In this document: positions 1 to 5,611 of the stretch, one piece after another
Numbering within the stretch: the stretch's first letter is position 1
How the letters are laid out: every line of letters starts with the position of its first letter
Source of the DNA: Acidobacteriota bacterium
GTDB lineage: Bacteria; Acidobacteriota; Terriglobia; Acidiferrales; UBA7541
Direction: 5' to 3'
Assembly (NCBI GenBank): GCA_003224135.1
Contig: QHYO01000017.1
Coordinates: 1-5,806, forward strand
DNA: 5,806 nucleotides
The notes under the pieces: generated by a model
What the model was told of the DNA's origin: nothing
The model's database searches: none
Seen by the model: the letters and a program-made list of their open reading frames with translations, nothing else
Made by a program: the position numbers and the translations under genes

Positions 1-593
1 CCGAGCAAATGGGAATTATCTTTATCGACGAGATCGACAAAGTAGCAGGCCGCGAGTCCGGACACGGACCGGACGTGAGCCGCGAAGGTGTGCAGCGCGA
101 TATTTTGCCGATCATCGAAGGCACCACGGTGAACACCCGCTACGGGATGATTCGCACCGACCATATTTTGTTTGTGGCGGCCGGCGCGTTCCACGTGACG
201 AAACCTTCGGATTTGATTCCGGAACTGCAAGGCCGGCTGCCGATCCGCGTGGAGCTGCAATCTCTGAAAGAAGAAGACTTCGTAAGAATTCTGACCGAAC
301 CGAAAAACGCACTGATCAAACAGTACGTGGCGCTGCTGGAGACGGAAGGAATCAAGCTGAACATTACGGATGACGCCGTCGAGACGATTGCGCGCTTTGC
401 GACGACAGTGAACGAACAGACGGAAAATATCGGCGCGCGGCGGCTGCATACCATTCTTGAAAAGGTATTGGACGAGCTGTCGTGTGAGGCTCCGGATCTG
501 AAGAAAAAAGCAGTGAAGGTGGACGCCGCGTACGTGAACAAACAGCTCGCGGACATCGTGAAGAATCAGGATTTGAGCCGGTACATTCTGTAG
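1..593 (+). CDS. hslU: ATP-dependent protease ATPase subunit HslU, C-terminal part (5' truncated by window)
   Basis: HslU is the AAA+ unfoldase that feeds substrates into the HslV peptidase in the cytoplasm. The reading frame is already open at base 3 (Glu-Gln before the Met at 9), so the gene begins upstream; roughly 196 codons of an expected 440 or so are present. Visible in order: the Walker B motif FIDEIDK (acidic pair at 27-32), the HslU signature [12 protein letters not shown] just after it, GAFH near 185-196, GRLPIRVEL with the presumed arginine finger at 234-236, the sensor II stretch NIGARRLHT near 429-455, and the tail DLSRYIL. In the known family this tail inserts into HslV and activates it, so HslV should be encoded elsewhere, normally just upstream. 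The Walker A motif, pore loop and I domain lie outside the window. The match to the E. coli protein, from memory, is near continuous. Identification is very secure. Confidence 0.97.
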   Translation, partial: EQMGIIFIDEIDKVAGRESGHGPDVSREGVQRDILPIIEGTTVNTRYGMIRTDHILFVAAGAFHVTKPSDLIPELQGRLPIRVELQSLKEEDFVRILTEPKNALIKQYVALLETEGIKLNITDDAVETIARFATTVNEQTENIGARRLHTILEKVLDELSCEAPDLKKKAVKVDAAYVNKQLADIVKNQDLSRYIL

Positions 594-596
594 AAA

Positions 597-624
597 TCGA
601 AATACGAAACGCGAAATTCGAGTG
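597..624 (+). repeat. Degenerate 7-bp tandem repeat (NCGAAAY), left arm
   Basis: Four consecutive heptads start at 597: TCGAAAT, ACGAAAC, GCGAAAT and a degenerate TCGAGTG. They lie immediately after the hslU stop. The same heptad appears in opposite orientation at 679-699, so the two blocks can pair: 594-611 is an imperfect reverse complement of 679-698. They may be a dispersed intergenic element or a structured leader for the next gene; the sequence does not decide which. Confidence 0.6.
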
Positions 625-641
625 CCGGAGCCACGAATTCG

Positions 642-1733
642 GTGAATGGTCGCAGAACCATCCTCCACTGCAAGCAACGTTTCGATTTTCGAATTTTGAT
701 GCTCTTTTTTTTGACTCTGTGTGGCTGCGGAGCACCGGGCGAACCGCAGCCGCCCTCCCCTCCGATACCGGCACCCATCACTGATTTGACCGCGCACCAG
801 CAGGGCAACCGTGTCCAGCTGGTCTTTACATTGCCATCACGCACCGCTTCCGGTGAACGGCTTGCAGAACGTCCCGCTATGGAAATCTTTCGAGGTTCGC
901 TGAGGCCAAACGGCTCGCCGGACAACAAATCCTTCAAGCTGGTCTACACAATTCCCGGAGCGTTGGCCGATGCTCACACCGCGGAGGGGAAAATTCAGTT
1001 CAGCGATCCGCTCCCGCCGGAAGATATGCCTACAAGACCGGGCACGACGTACGCATATCGAGTTCGCACACGGGCGTCGAAGAAACTGAACGCACGCGTA
1101 ACACAGAACGCAATAGAGCTGTCGTGGCCCGTCCCCGCGCTGGGCGGCGCCCAAAACGCGGGCGAAACCCTCGTTGGATATCACGTTTATCGCGGCGAAC
1201 TGGAGACCACGGCGTTGAACCCAGCGTCCGACGATCTTTCGCAGGCAAAGTGGAAGTCGCCTCCGGGTTTGCTCTCTCCCGTAGAGAGCAATTCGTATCA
1301 CGACACGTCGTTCGATTTTGGCAAGACGTATGCCTATCAGGTGCGAAGCGTGGTGATCGCGGAAGGAAATCCAGTTGAATCGGACGATTCTGCGCCGGCG
1401 ATTGTGACGCCACGCGATACATTTCCTCCTGCTGTGCCGCAGAATGTCGTTGCGGCGGAGATTCCCGGCGCCGATGGCGTTCGCGTCGTCGATCTTTCGT
1501 GGTCCATCAATGTGGAAAGCGATTTTGCTGGGTACCGCGTCTATCGTTCAGAAAAGCCGGATGAACGCGGGCAGCCAGTGCCAATCGAGCTGTTACTCTC
1601 GCCATCGTATCGCGATTCTACGGTCCAGCCCGGCCACCGTTATTGGTATGTAGTGACCGCAGTGGATCGCGCGGGCAATGAAAGCGTCCCCTCAGAACCA
1701 GCAGCCGTCGATTTGACGCAACCTTTGCCATAG
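642..1733 (+). CDS. Lipoprotein with fibronectin type III-like domains
   Basis: This is a predicted lipid-anchored envelope protein of 363 residues; its function is unknown. From the GTG at 642 the N-terminus has a basic n-region, a hydrophobic stretch ILMLFFLTL (18-26) and a lipobox LCGC with the acceptor cysteine at 29. The residue after it is Gly, which by the E. coli rule fits the outer membrane. A Pro-rich linker follows (31-45), then about three beta-sandwich modules: 46-147 (divergent), 148-257 with GYHVYRG, and 262-358, the clearest, with the FN3-like FAGYRVYRS and YWYVVTAVDRAGNES. GTG 642 is the first start after the in-frame hslU stop and has GGAG at 627-630. The alternative ATG at 699 would give a signal peptide of only nine residues with no basic residue. 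It lies 48 bp after hslU, so cotranscription is possible. FN3 modules usually bind proteins or glycans; no catalytic motif is seen. Confidence 0.85.
   Translation: MNGRRTILHCKQRFDFRILMLFFLTLCGCGAPGEPQPPSPPIPAPITDLTAHQQGNRVQLVFTLPSRTASGERLAERPAMEIFRGSLRPNGSPDNKSFKLVYTIPGALADAHTAEGKIQFSDPLPPEDMPTRPGTTYAYRVRTRASKKLNARVTQNAIELSWPVPALGGAQNAGETLVGYHVYRGELETTALNPASDDLSQAKWKSPPGLLSPVESNSYHDTSFDFGKTYAYQVRSVVIAEGNPVESDDSAPAIVTPRDTFPPAVPQNVVAAEIPGADGVRVVDLSWSINVESDFAGYRVYRSEKPDERGQPVPIELLLSPSYRDSTVQPGHRYWYVVTAVDRAGNESVPSEPAAVDLTQPLP
679..699 (+). repeat. Degenerate 7-bp tandem repeat, right arm in inverted orientation
   Basis: Three heptads, GTTTCGA, TTTTCGA and ATTTTGA, are the reverse complement of the CGAAA-type heptads at 597-624. 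The block lies inside the lipoprotein frame, where it encodes most of RFDFRIL in the signal peptide, and it ends at the A of the ATG at 699. Overlap of a repeat with the signal peptide is directly visible; its origin is inference. Confidence 0.55.
1269..1291. repeat. Perfect 9-bp inverted repeat with 5-nt loop inside the lipoprotein gene
   Basis: TTGCTCTCT at 1269-1277 and AGAGAGCAA at 1283-1291 are exact reverse complements separated by CCCGT. In mRNA this would form a compact hairpin. No T tract follows, so it does not look like an intrinsic terminator. It falls in the second FN3-like module, in codons for LLSPVESN. Confidence 0.8.
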
Positions 1734-1752
1734 GTATGGGTTCATAGAGCAT

Positions 1753-1760
1753 GAGGTGGG
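1753..1760 (+). promoter_or_regulatory. Ribosome binding site choosing ATG 1771
   Basis: GAGGTGGG contains GAGGTG, a strong match to the anti-Shine-Dalgarno complement, ten bases before the ATG at 1771. The alternative GTG at 1756 lies inside this motif, which argues for the ATG as the true start. Confidence 0.65.
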
Positions 1761-1770
1761 AATACCACGG

Positions 1771-2226
1771 ATGTCCGTTCGCGAAGGCAATTCTGAAACG
1801 GTTCGGCGCAATGCGGCGCGGCACGTTGCGGTCTGGATTGGCGTTTACACCGGCCTTGCGCTTTCCATTTCGCTCGCCGCGTGGATTATTGTGGCGAACC
1901 GCTTCCCTTTTCTTGAGCCGTTTGACCGCGAGCGCAATCTTGCGGCGACCACATTGATTGGTTTGTTTGCGCTCATCCCTGTGATGCGATATATGAACGC
2001 GCCCAGATCGCTCGTGATGTCCGGCTTAGTTGCCTGGGGAATGTTGAGTTTCTCATACCGGCTTCTTTGCATATTTTTTCCCAGATTGTCGGGCATACGG
2101 ACTCCCACGCAAGTACTGATGTTCGGAGCGCTCTTCTATCTGATTTCCGCCACCGTGGCTTGGATGGTGGCCGTGGTCTGGAAAGTCCGGCAAAGCGACT
2201 CGTCTCACTCACACGTGAACCGCTGA
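1771..2226 (+). CDS. Four-helix integral membrane protein, unknown function
   Basis: This protein of 151 residues is not recognised. Four hydrophobic segments are visible at about 19-42, 57-75, 81-103 and 113-137, covering nearly the whole protein. The N-terminus is hydrophilic and Arg-rich (RRNAARH before helix 1) and the C-terminal tail is short and polar, ending SHSHVNR. By the positive-inside rule both ends are probably cytoplasmic. No enzymatic or transport motif is visible. ATG 1771 is preferred over an in-frame GTG at 1756 because GAGGTGGG at 1753-1760 is a well-placed ribosome binding site. The gene starts 37 bp after the lipoprotein stop and ends 19 bp before the FAH-family gene, so it may share a transcript with the lipoprotein. 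The reading frame is convincing; the function is not known. Confidence 0.75.
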   Translation: MSVREGNSETVRRNAARHVAVWIGVYTGLALSISLAAWIIVANRFPFLEPFDRERNLAATTLIGLFALIPVMRYMNAPRSLVMSGLVAWGMLSFSYRLLCIFFPRLSGIRTPTQVLMFGALFYLISATVAWMVAVVWKVRQSDSSHSHVNR

Positions 2227-2228
2227 AC

Positions 2229-2237
2229 TGCTACACT
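2229..2237 (+). promoter_or_regulatory. Candidate extended -10 promoter for a leaderless FAH-family transcript
   Basis: TGCTACACT contains a TGN extension followed by TACACT (2232-2237), four of six matches to TATAAT including the conserved second A and final T. A start site about seven bases further on would be at 2242-2246, at or next to the ATG at 2246. There is no good -35 hexamer at normal spacing and no Shine-Dalgarno sequence before this ATG. Both facts fit an extended -10 promoter with leaderless translation, but the evidence is a single short motif. Confidence 0.4.
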
Positions 2238-2245
2238 GATCAACC

Positions 2246-3031
2246 ATGAAATTTTGCAGATTTATTTCTTCCTCCGGAGGCGCGAGCTCTGCGTTTCCCC
2301 GCTACGGCATTCTCGAGGGAGAAAACGTCCAGGAAATCTCAGCGGCTCCATGGACAGAATGGAGCGGCATGGGTCGGTCGTTCCCCCTAACTTCTGCGCG
2401 GCTGCTTGCGCCGGTCGAGCCGAGAAAAATTGTTTGCGTTGGCCGCAATTATTCTGCTCACGCTGCGGAGCTGGGGAATGATGTTCCAAAGGAACCGCTG
2501 ATTTTTCTGAAGCCGCCGACCTCAATCGTCGGTCCCTCCGATGCGATTGTTCTTCCAAAGTATTCGCGGCGAGTTGAGCACGAAGGAGAATTGGGGCTGG
2601 TCATCGGCCGCAAGTGCTCGCATCTGAATGATCAGGAAAATCCACTGGACTACGTGCTGGGCTATACGTGTGTGAACGACGTGACAGCGCGAGACTTGCA
2701 AAAAGCTGACGTGCAATTCACTCGCGCAAAGGGCTTCGACACGTTTTGTCCAACCGGGCCATACATCGAATCTGAACTGCATCCGGGGGATCTGCTGGTC
2801 GAGGCATTGGTGAACGGCGAAGTACGTCAATCCGGAAGAACGTCGCTCATGGTGTTTCCGCCACCGTTTCTGGTGCGGTGGATTTCCCGGATGATGACGC
2901 TCGAGCCCGGCGACCTGATCGCCACGGGAACGCCGTCAGGCGTGGGTCCCCTCGTCGAACAAGATGTGGTGGACATTCGAATCGGCGGGATTGGCGTGTT
3001 GAGCAATCCGGTGCATGCTCCTATGGCGTAG
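2246..3031 (+). CDS. Fumarylacetoacetate hydrolase (FAH) family protein
   Basis: This soluble 261-residue enzyme belongs to the FAH superfamily, which uses Mg2+ or Mn2+ to cleave or decarboxylate beta-diketo acids. Members act on acylpyruvates, oxaloacetate or catechol-pathway intermediates, so the exact substrate cannot be set from sequence. A variable N-terminal region (1-58) precedes the core, which opens with KIVCVGRNYSAH. By comparison with human FAHD1, metal ligands are E113 and E115 in EHEGELG and D145 in NDVTARD. The lid His-Glu pair corresponds to H72 and E75, and the catalytic lysine to K162 in AKGFD. TGTPSGVGPL at 227-236 is the usual late signature. All key residues are present and length is normal for the single-domain group. 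No Shine-Dalgarno is seen before ATG 2246; a -10-like element lies just upstream. Product family is secure; FAHD1/YcgM-like acylpyruvase or oxaloacetate decarboxylase activity is plausible only. Confidence 0.92.
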   Translation: MKFCRFISSSGGASSAFPRYGILEGENVQEISAAPWTEWSGMGRSFPLTSARLLAPVEPRKIVCVGRNYSAHAAELGNDVPKEPLIFLKPPTSIVGPSDAIVLPKYSRRVEHEGELGLVIGRKCSHLNDQENPLDYVLGYTCVNDVTARDLQKADVQFTRAKGFDTFCPTGPYIESELHPGDLLVEALVNGEVRQSGRTSLMVFPPPFLVRWISRMMTLEPGDLIATGTPSGVGPLVEQDVVDIRIGGIGVLSNPVHAPMA

Positions 3032-3032
3032 A

Positions 3033-3062
3033 TTCAATTCGGCGGCAGCAATTGGTTAAAAT
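3033..3062 (+). promoter_or_regulatory. Candidate sigma-70-type promoter
   Basis: TAAAAT at 3057-3062 is a five of six match to the -10 consensus. A weak -35 candidate, TTCAAT at 3033-3038, lies 18 bp upstream. It sits right after the FAH-family stop and could give the DUF3592-like gene its own transcript with a leader of about 74 bases. Confidence 0.4.
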
Positions 3063-3097
3063 AGGTGCACTTGGGATTGCCGCTGGGCCTGACGCGC

Positions 3098-3129
3098 AGA
3101 GCGCTGGTTTGTGGCACATGGCGCGCTCT
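3098..3129. repeat. Inverted repeat in the leader of the DUF3592-like gene
   Basis: AGAGCGC at 3098-3104 and GCGCTCT at 3123-3129 are exact reverse complements with an 18-nt loop. The stem would end 13 bases before ATG 3143. No T tract follows, so a terminator is unlikely; an effect on translation initiation is possible but unproven. Confidence 0.4.
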
Positions 3130-3142
3130 CCCGTAATCAAAA

Positions 3143-3613
3143 ATGGCTGAGGGTTCAACGTTGAAGAGCTTGATTGCTGATTGGAAAATGGTTGCCGCGG
3201 TTGCGGGAGCGGCGCTTGCCGGAATCGCCATGATCGCGTATGCGTTTTTTCGTCCGGCGGTGGATCCCGAAGAAGCGGAACGCAAGCGCAGGCTTCACCT
3301 GAACCAGATTGGACGTATTGCGGAAGGCCAGGTGGTGGAGCTTGCCGAGCACGATGTCGAACCACCGCCTGCTTCACGCGGAATCTTTGGAAGCAAACCA
3401 CAGCCGTTGGTAACGAACCGTTCGCGCCAACTTGTTTCTTACAGCTACGCAATTTCTGGCGTCACATATCACACGGCGCAGGACATCACCGGGCTCGAAA
3501 GCCAGGTACGGCTGGAACGGCTTGTTGCCGGGCAACCTGCCAGCATCAAGTATGATCCGTCAAATCCCGTGGATTCGATTCTGGTGGCCGACGATTGGTC
3601 GGGTTTGCGCTAA
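3143..3613 (+). CDS. Membrane-anchored DUF3592-like protein
   Basis: This 156-residue protein has one hydrophobic segment at about 15-36, followed by a charged stretch (DPEEAERKRR) and a soluble domain of about 110 residues. The pattern GQVVEL, then LVSYSYAISGVTYHTAQDI (98-115), then PASIKYDPSNPVDSIL (132-147) resembles DUF3592, where a beta-rich domain with SYxYxVxGxxY and a YDPxNP element is typical. Family assignment is from memory of that pattern and is tentative; many DUF3592 proteins have a second helix, absent here. Function is unknown. With one N-terminal helix followed by a basic segment, orientation is ambiguous. ATG 3143 has no clear Shine-Dalgarno; an internal ATG at 3188 would remove the first 15 residues but keep the helix. 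It is 111 bp from the FAH-family gene and has a candidate promoter of its own. Confidence 0.7.
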   Translation: MAEGSTLKSLIADWKMVAAVAGAALAGIAMIAYAFFRPAVDPEEAERKRRLHLNQIGRIAEGQVVELAEHDVEPPPASRGIFGSKPQPLVTNRSRQLVSYSYAISGVTYHTAQDITGLESQVRLERLVAGQPASIKYDPSNPVDSILVADDWSGLR

Positions 3614-3630
3614 GCTAGAACCGTTGCGAC

Positions 3631-3647
3631 GGCGGCGGAAGGCCGCC
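3631..3647. terminator. GC-rich hairpin, possible weak terminator
   Basis: GGCGGC at 3631-3636 and GCCGCC at 3642-3647 pair around a GGAAG loop. It lies 17 bases after the DUF3592-like stop. The following bases, TTCTCATTCGTT, are T-rich but not a true T run, so termination, if any, would be partial. Confidence 0.4.
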
Positions 3648-3679
3648 TTCTCATTCGTTGCCGCGCCAGAGTTCTCTTC

Positions 3680-3934
3680 ATGAAACGAATCCTCGCCTCC
3701 ATCCTGACAACGATCCTGATCATTCTTATGACGTTGATTGCCATGTTTGTGCTGGTCGGCGCAACTTTGAAAGTGACGGCCATCCAGTCGTCGGTGACTC
3801 GCGCTGCGGCAATCGGCGCGGAGATTGTGTTTGGGATCGCGTTGCTTCTCGGCACGGTATGGCTCGCCACGCACCTTGCTGTCCGCATTTTCCATGTCCA
3901 GGAACCGCATTCCACCGGAGAGCCGCGTGCCTGA
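3680..3934 (+). CDS. Small two-helix membrane protein
   Basis: This 84-residue protein is not recognised. It has a short basic start (MKR), a first hydrophobic segment at about 4-27 (a dense run of I, L, T and M), a polar connection around 30-42, and a second segment at about 43-66, then a hydrophilic tail. The first helix could be read as an uncleaved signal anchor; there is no lipobox and no clear signal-peptidase site. Its stop codon at 3932-3934 overlaps the start of the carboxyltransferase gene by eight bases, and the binding site for that gene lies within its own last codons, so the two are probably translationally coupled. The upstream 66 bp contain a GC hairpin, and no good Shine-Dalgarno is seen before ATG 3680. 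The tight join makes it likely to be real despite its size. Confidence 0.65.
   Translation: MKRILASILTTILIILMTLIAMFVLVGATLKVTAIQSSVTRAAAIGAEIVFGIALLLGTVWLATHLAVRIFHVQEPHSTGEPRA
3917..3920 (+). promoter_or_regulatory. Ribosome binding site choosing GTG 3927
   Basis: GGAG (within CCGGAGAG) lies six bases before the GTG at 3927, ideal spacing. The competing in-frame ATGs at 3894 and 3825 would add 11 or 34 residues lacking carboxyltransferase character and would run deep into the upstream small membrane protein gene. Confidence 0.7.
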
Positions 3935-5516
3935 GAAAAAATCATCGCCAGCCACCGCGAATTCACAGCGGGGACGAATCGCGGAATTGCGGCGGCGCAG
4001 CGAAGAAGCGGAGGCCGGTGGCGGGCCAGAGCGGCGCGAACGCGAGCACAAAGCGGGCAAACTGACTGCGCGCGAAAGAATTGATTTGTTGCTCGACGAA
4101 GGCTCTTTCGAAGAGCTCGATAAGTTTGTGCGGCATCATTGCACCGATTTCGGCATGGAATCGCAGCGGCCTGCCGGCGACGGATTTGTAACCGGATTCG
4201 GGCGAATAGACGGCCGGCTCGTCTATGTCTTTGCACAGGACTTTACCGTGTTCGGCGGTTCGCTTTCTGAATCGAATGCGCAGAAAATTTGCAAGATCAT
4301 GGATCTAGCCATGCGCAACGGCGCTCCCGTGATTGGCTTAAACGATTCCGGCGGCGCGCGCATTCAGGAAGGCGTAATGTCGCTCGCGGGTTACGCCGAA
4401 ATCTTTTTGCGCAACACGTTGGCCAGCGGTGTGATCCCTCAAATCAGCGCGATTATGGGACCGTGTGCGGGAGGCGCCGTGTATTCTCCTGCGATTACCG
4501 ATTTTATTTTCATGACCCGCGAAACTTCGTACATGTTTGTCACGGGGCCCGACGTGATCAAGACCGTGACCCATGAAGAGGTGACCAAGCAGGAGCTTGG
4601 CGGCGCGATGACGCACAACGAAAAGAGCGGCGTGGCACATTTCATTTCACGCGACGACGCCGACGGCTGCGCGATGGTTCGCGAGCTGCTGGGATTTCTG
4701 CCTTCGAACAATTTGGAAGATCCGCCGCGGCGCCACACAAACGATCCGGTGACGCGGCGGGATGCCTCGCTCAATTTGCTCGTTCCTGCGGATCCGCTGA
4801 AGCCCTATGACATCAAGGACGCCATTCATTCCGTTGTGGACGACGGCTACTTTTTTGAAGTTCATGAGCACTTTGCAAAAAATCTGGTAGTGGGATTTGC
4901 GCGCATGGACGGCCGCTCTGTCGGCATCGTCGCAAACCAGCCGGCATTTCTTGCCGGCGTTCTCGATATCAACGCGTCCGTGAAGGGCGCGCGGTTTGTG
5001 CGCTTTTGCGATGCATTCAACATTCCGTTGATCACATTCGAAGATGTGCCCGGATTTCTTCCCGGAACGCAGCAGGAATTTGGCGGGATTATTCGTCACG
5101 GTGCAAAGTTGCTGTACGCGTTTGCGGAAGCGACGGTTCCGAAGATTACGGTGATCACTCGTAAAGCGTATGGCGGGGCGTATTGCGTTATGGCTTCAAA
5201 ACACATCCGCACGGATGCAAACTTTGCCTGGCCAATGGCGGAGATCGCCGTGATGGGGCCGGAAGGCGCGGTAAACATTGTCTACAAGCGCGAATTGGAC
5301 AAGGCGCCCGAAGCGGAACGTGAAAAATTGCGCCAGGAAAAGATCACCGAGTTTCGCGAGCGGTTCGCAAACCCATTCATCGCAGCAGAACGTGGCTACA
5401 TCGATGCGGTGATTGAGCCGGCGGAAACTCGCACGCGCATCATCACCGCGCTGCGCTCTTTGGAAAACAAGCGAGACACGAATCCAAAGAAAAAGCACGG
5501 CAACATCCCTCTGTAA
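3927..5516 (+). CDS. Acyl-CoA carboxylase carboxyltransferase beta subunit (PccB/AccB type)
   Basis: This subunit transfers the carboxyl group from carboxybiotin to an acyl-CoA such as propionyl-CoA or acetyl-CoA. From GTG 3927 it has 529 residues, normal for the family. The first 50 residues are charged and probably helical (ending [17 protein letters not shown]). The N-terminal crotonase-like half includes [26 protein letters not shown] (139-150) and the oxyanion-hole stretch [16 protein letters not shown] (178-193). The C-terminal half has [24 protein letters not shown] (371-394), TRKAYGGAY (411-419) and [14 protein letters not shown] (438-451). The ending KKHGNIPL is characteristic. Position 420 is Cys, where human PCCB and Streptomyces PccB have Asp, so the preferred acyl-CoA is uncertain and I give no symbol. 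There is no AccD zinc finger and no biotin domain; a biotin carboxylase and carrier must be encoded elsewhere. Active as a cytoplasmic hexamer in known relatives. Confidence 0.95.
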   Translation: MPEKKSSPATANSQRGRIAELRRRSEEAEAGGGPERREREHKAGKLTARERIDLLLDEGSFEELDKFVRHHCTDFGMESQRPAGDGFVTGFGRIDGRLVYVFAQDFTVFGGSLSESNAQKICKIMDLAMRNGAPVIGLNDSGGARIQEGVMSLAGYAEIFLRNTLASGVIPQISAIMGPCAGGAVYSPAITDFIFMTRETSYMFVTGPDVIKTVTHEEVTKQELGGAMTHNEKSGVAHFISRDDADGCAMVRELLGFLPSNNLEDPPRRHTNDPVTRRDASLNLLVPADPLKPYDIKDAIHSVVDDGYFFEVHEHFAKNLVVGFARMDGRSVGIVANQPAFLAGVLDINASVKGARFVRFCDAFNIPLITFEDVPGFLPGTQQEFGGIIRHGAKLLYAFAEATVPKITVITRKAYGGAYCVMASKHIRTDANFAWPMAEIAVMGPEGAVNIVYKRELDKAPEAEREKLRQEKITEFRERFANPFIAAERGYIDAVIEPAETRTRIITALRSLENKRDTNPKKKHGNIPL

Positions 5517-5523
5517 AAACGGC

Positions 5524-5565
5524 TGTCATCCTAAGCTTTCCGGTTCCTGCCGAACGCGAAGGATC
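5524..5565. repeat. Intergenic GTCATCCT...GCGAAGGAT-type repeat
   Basis: TGTCATCCTAAG at 5524-5535 and GAACGCGAAGGATC at 5552-5565 bracket the element; ATCCT (5528-5532) and AGGAT (5560-5564) are exact reverse complements. This resembles the GTCATCCTGAGCG...GCGAAGGATCT sequences I associate with intergenic DNA of Acidobacteriota. It fills the gap between the two convergent genes. The family link is from recall and was not searched. Confidence 0.4.
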
Positions 5566-5580
5566 GAAAGTCCGCGGGCT

Positions 5581-5593
5581 CGCCACGATGGCG
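5581..5593. repeat. Small hairpin between convergent genes
   Basis: CGCCA (5581-5585) and TGGCG (5589-5593) pair around a CGA loop. It lies between the two convergent stop codons (5516 and 5612). Neither flank has a T run, so it is at best a weak bidirectional terminator. Confidence 0.3.
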
Positions 5594-5611
5594 TCTCGTC
5601 CCCAACCATTA

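Noticed and set aside
140..556. Long open frame on the minus strand opposite hslU
   Set aside because: It lies fully within a confidently identified gene and its translation has no family-like pattern; it reflects codon bias of hslU.
597..699. CRISPR-like array
   Set aside because: The units are only 7 bp with no spacers, and the two blocks are in opposite orientation.
2271..2280. Perfect 10-bp palindrome CCTCCGGAGG at the start of the FAH gene, with an internal GGAGG
   Set aside because: It has no loop, codes for ordinary residues (SSGG region), and the following frame gives no better start for the enzyme.
3065..3136. A 23-codon open frame from GTG 3065 in the leader of the DUF3592-like gene
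   Set aside because: No ribosome binding site, no recognisable peptide pattern and too short to support; probably chance.
3825..3926. N-terminal extension of the carboxyltransferase from ATG 3825 or ATG 3894
   Set aside because: The extra residues are shadow translation of the small membrane protein gene, and GTG 3927 has a well-spaced GGAG and gives a normal-length protein.
3560..4236. Two long, overlapping minus-strand open frames opposite the small membrane protein and carboxyltransferase start
   Set aside because: Composition is Arg- and Ala-rich shadow sequence, and both overlap better supported plus-strand genes.
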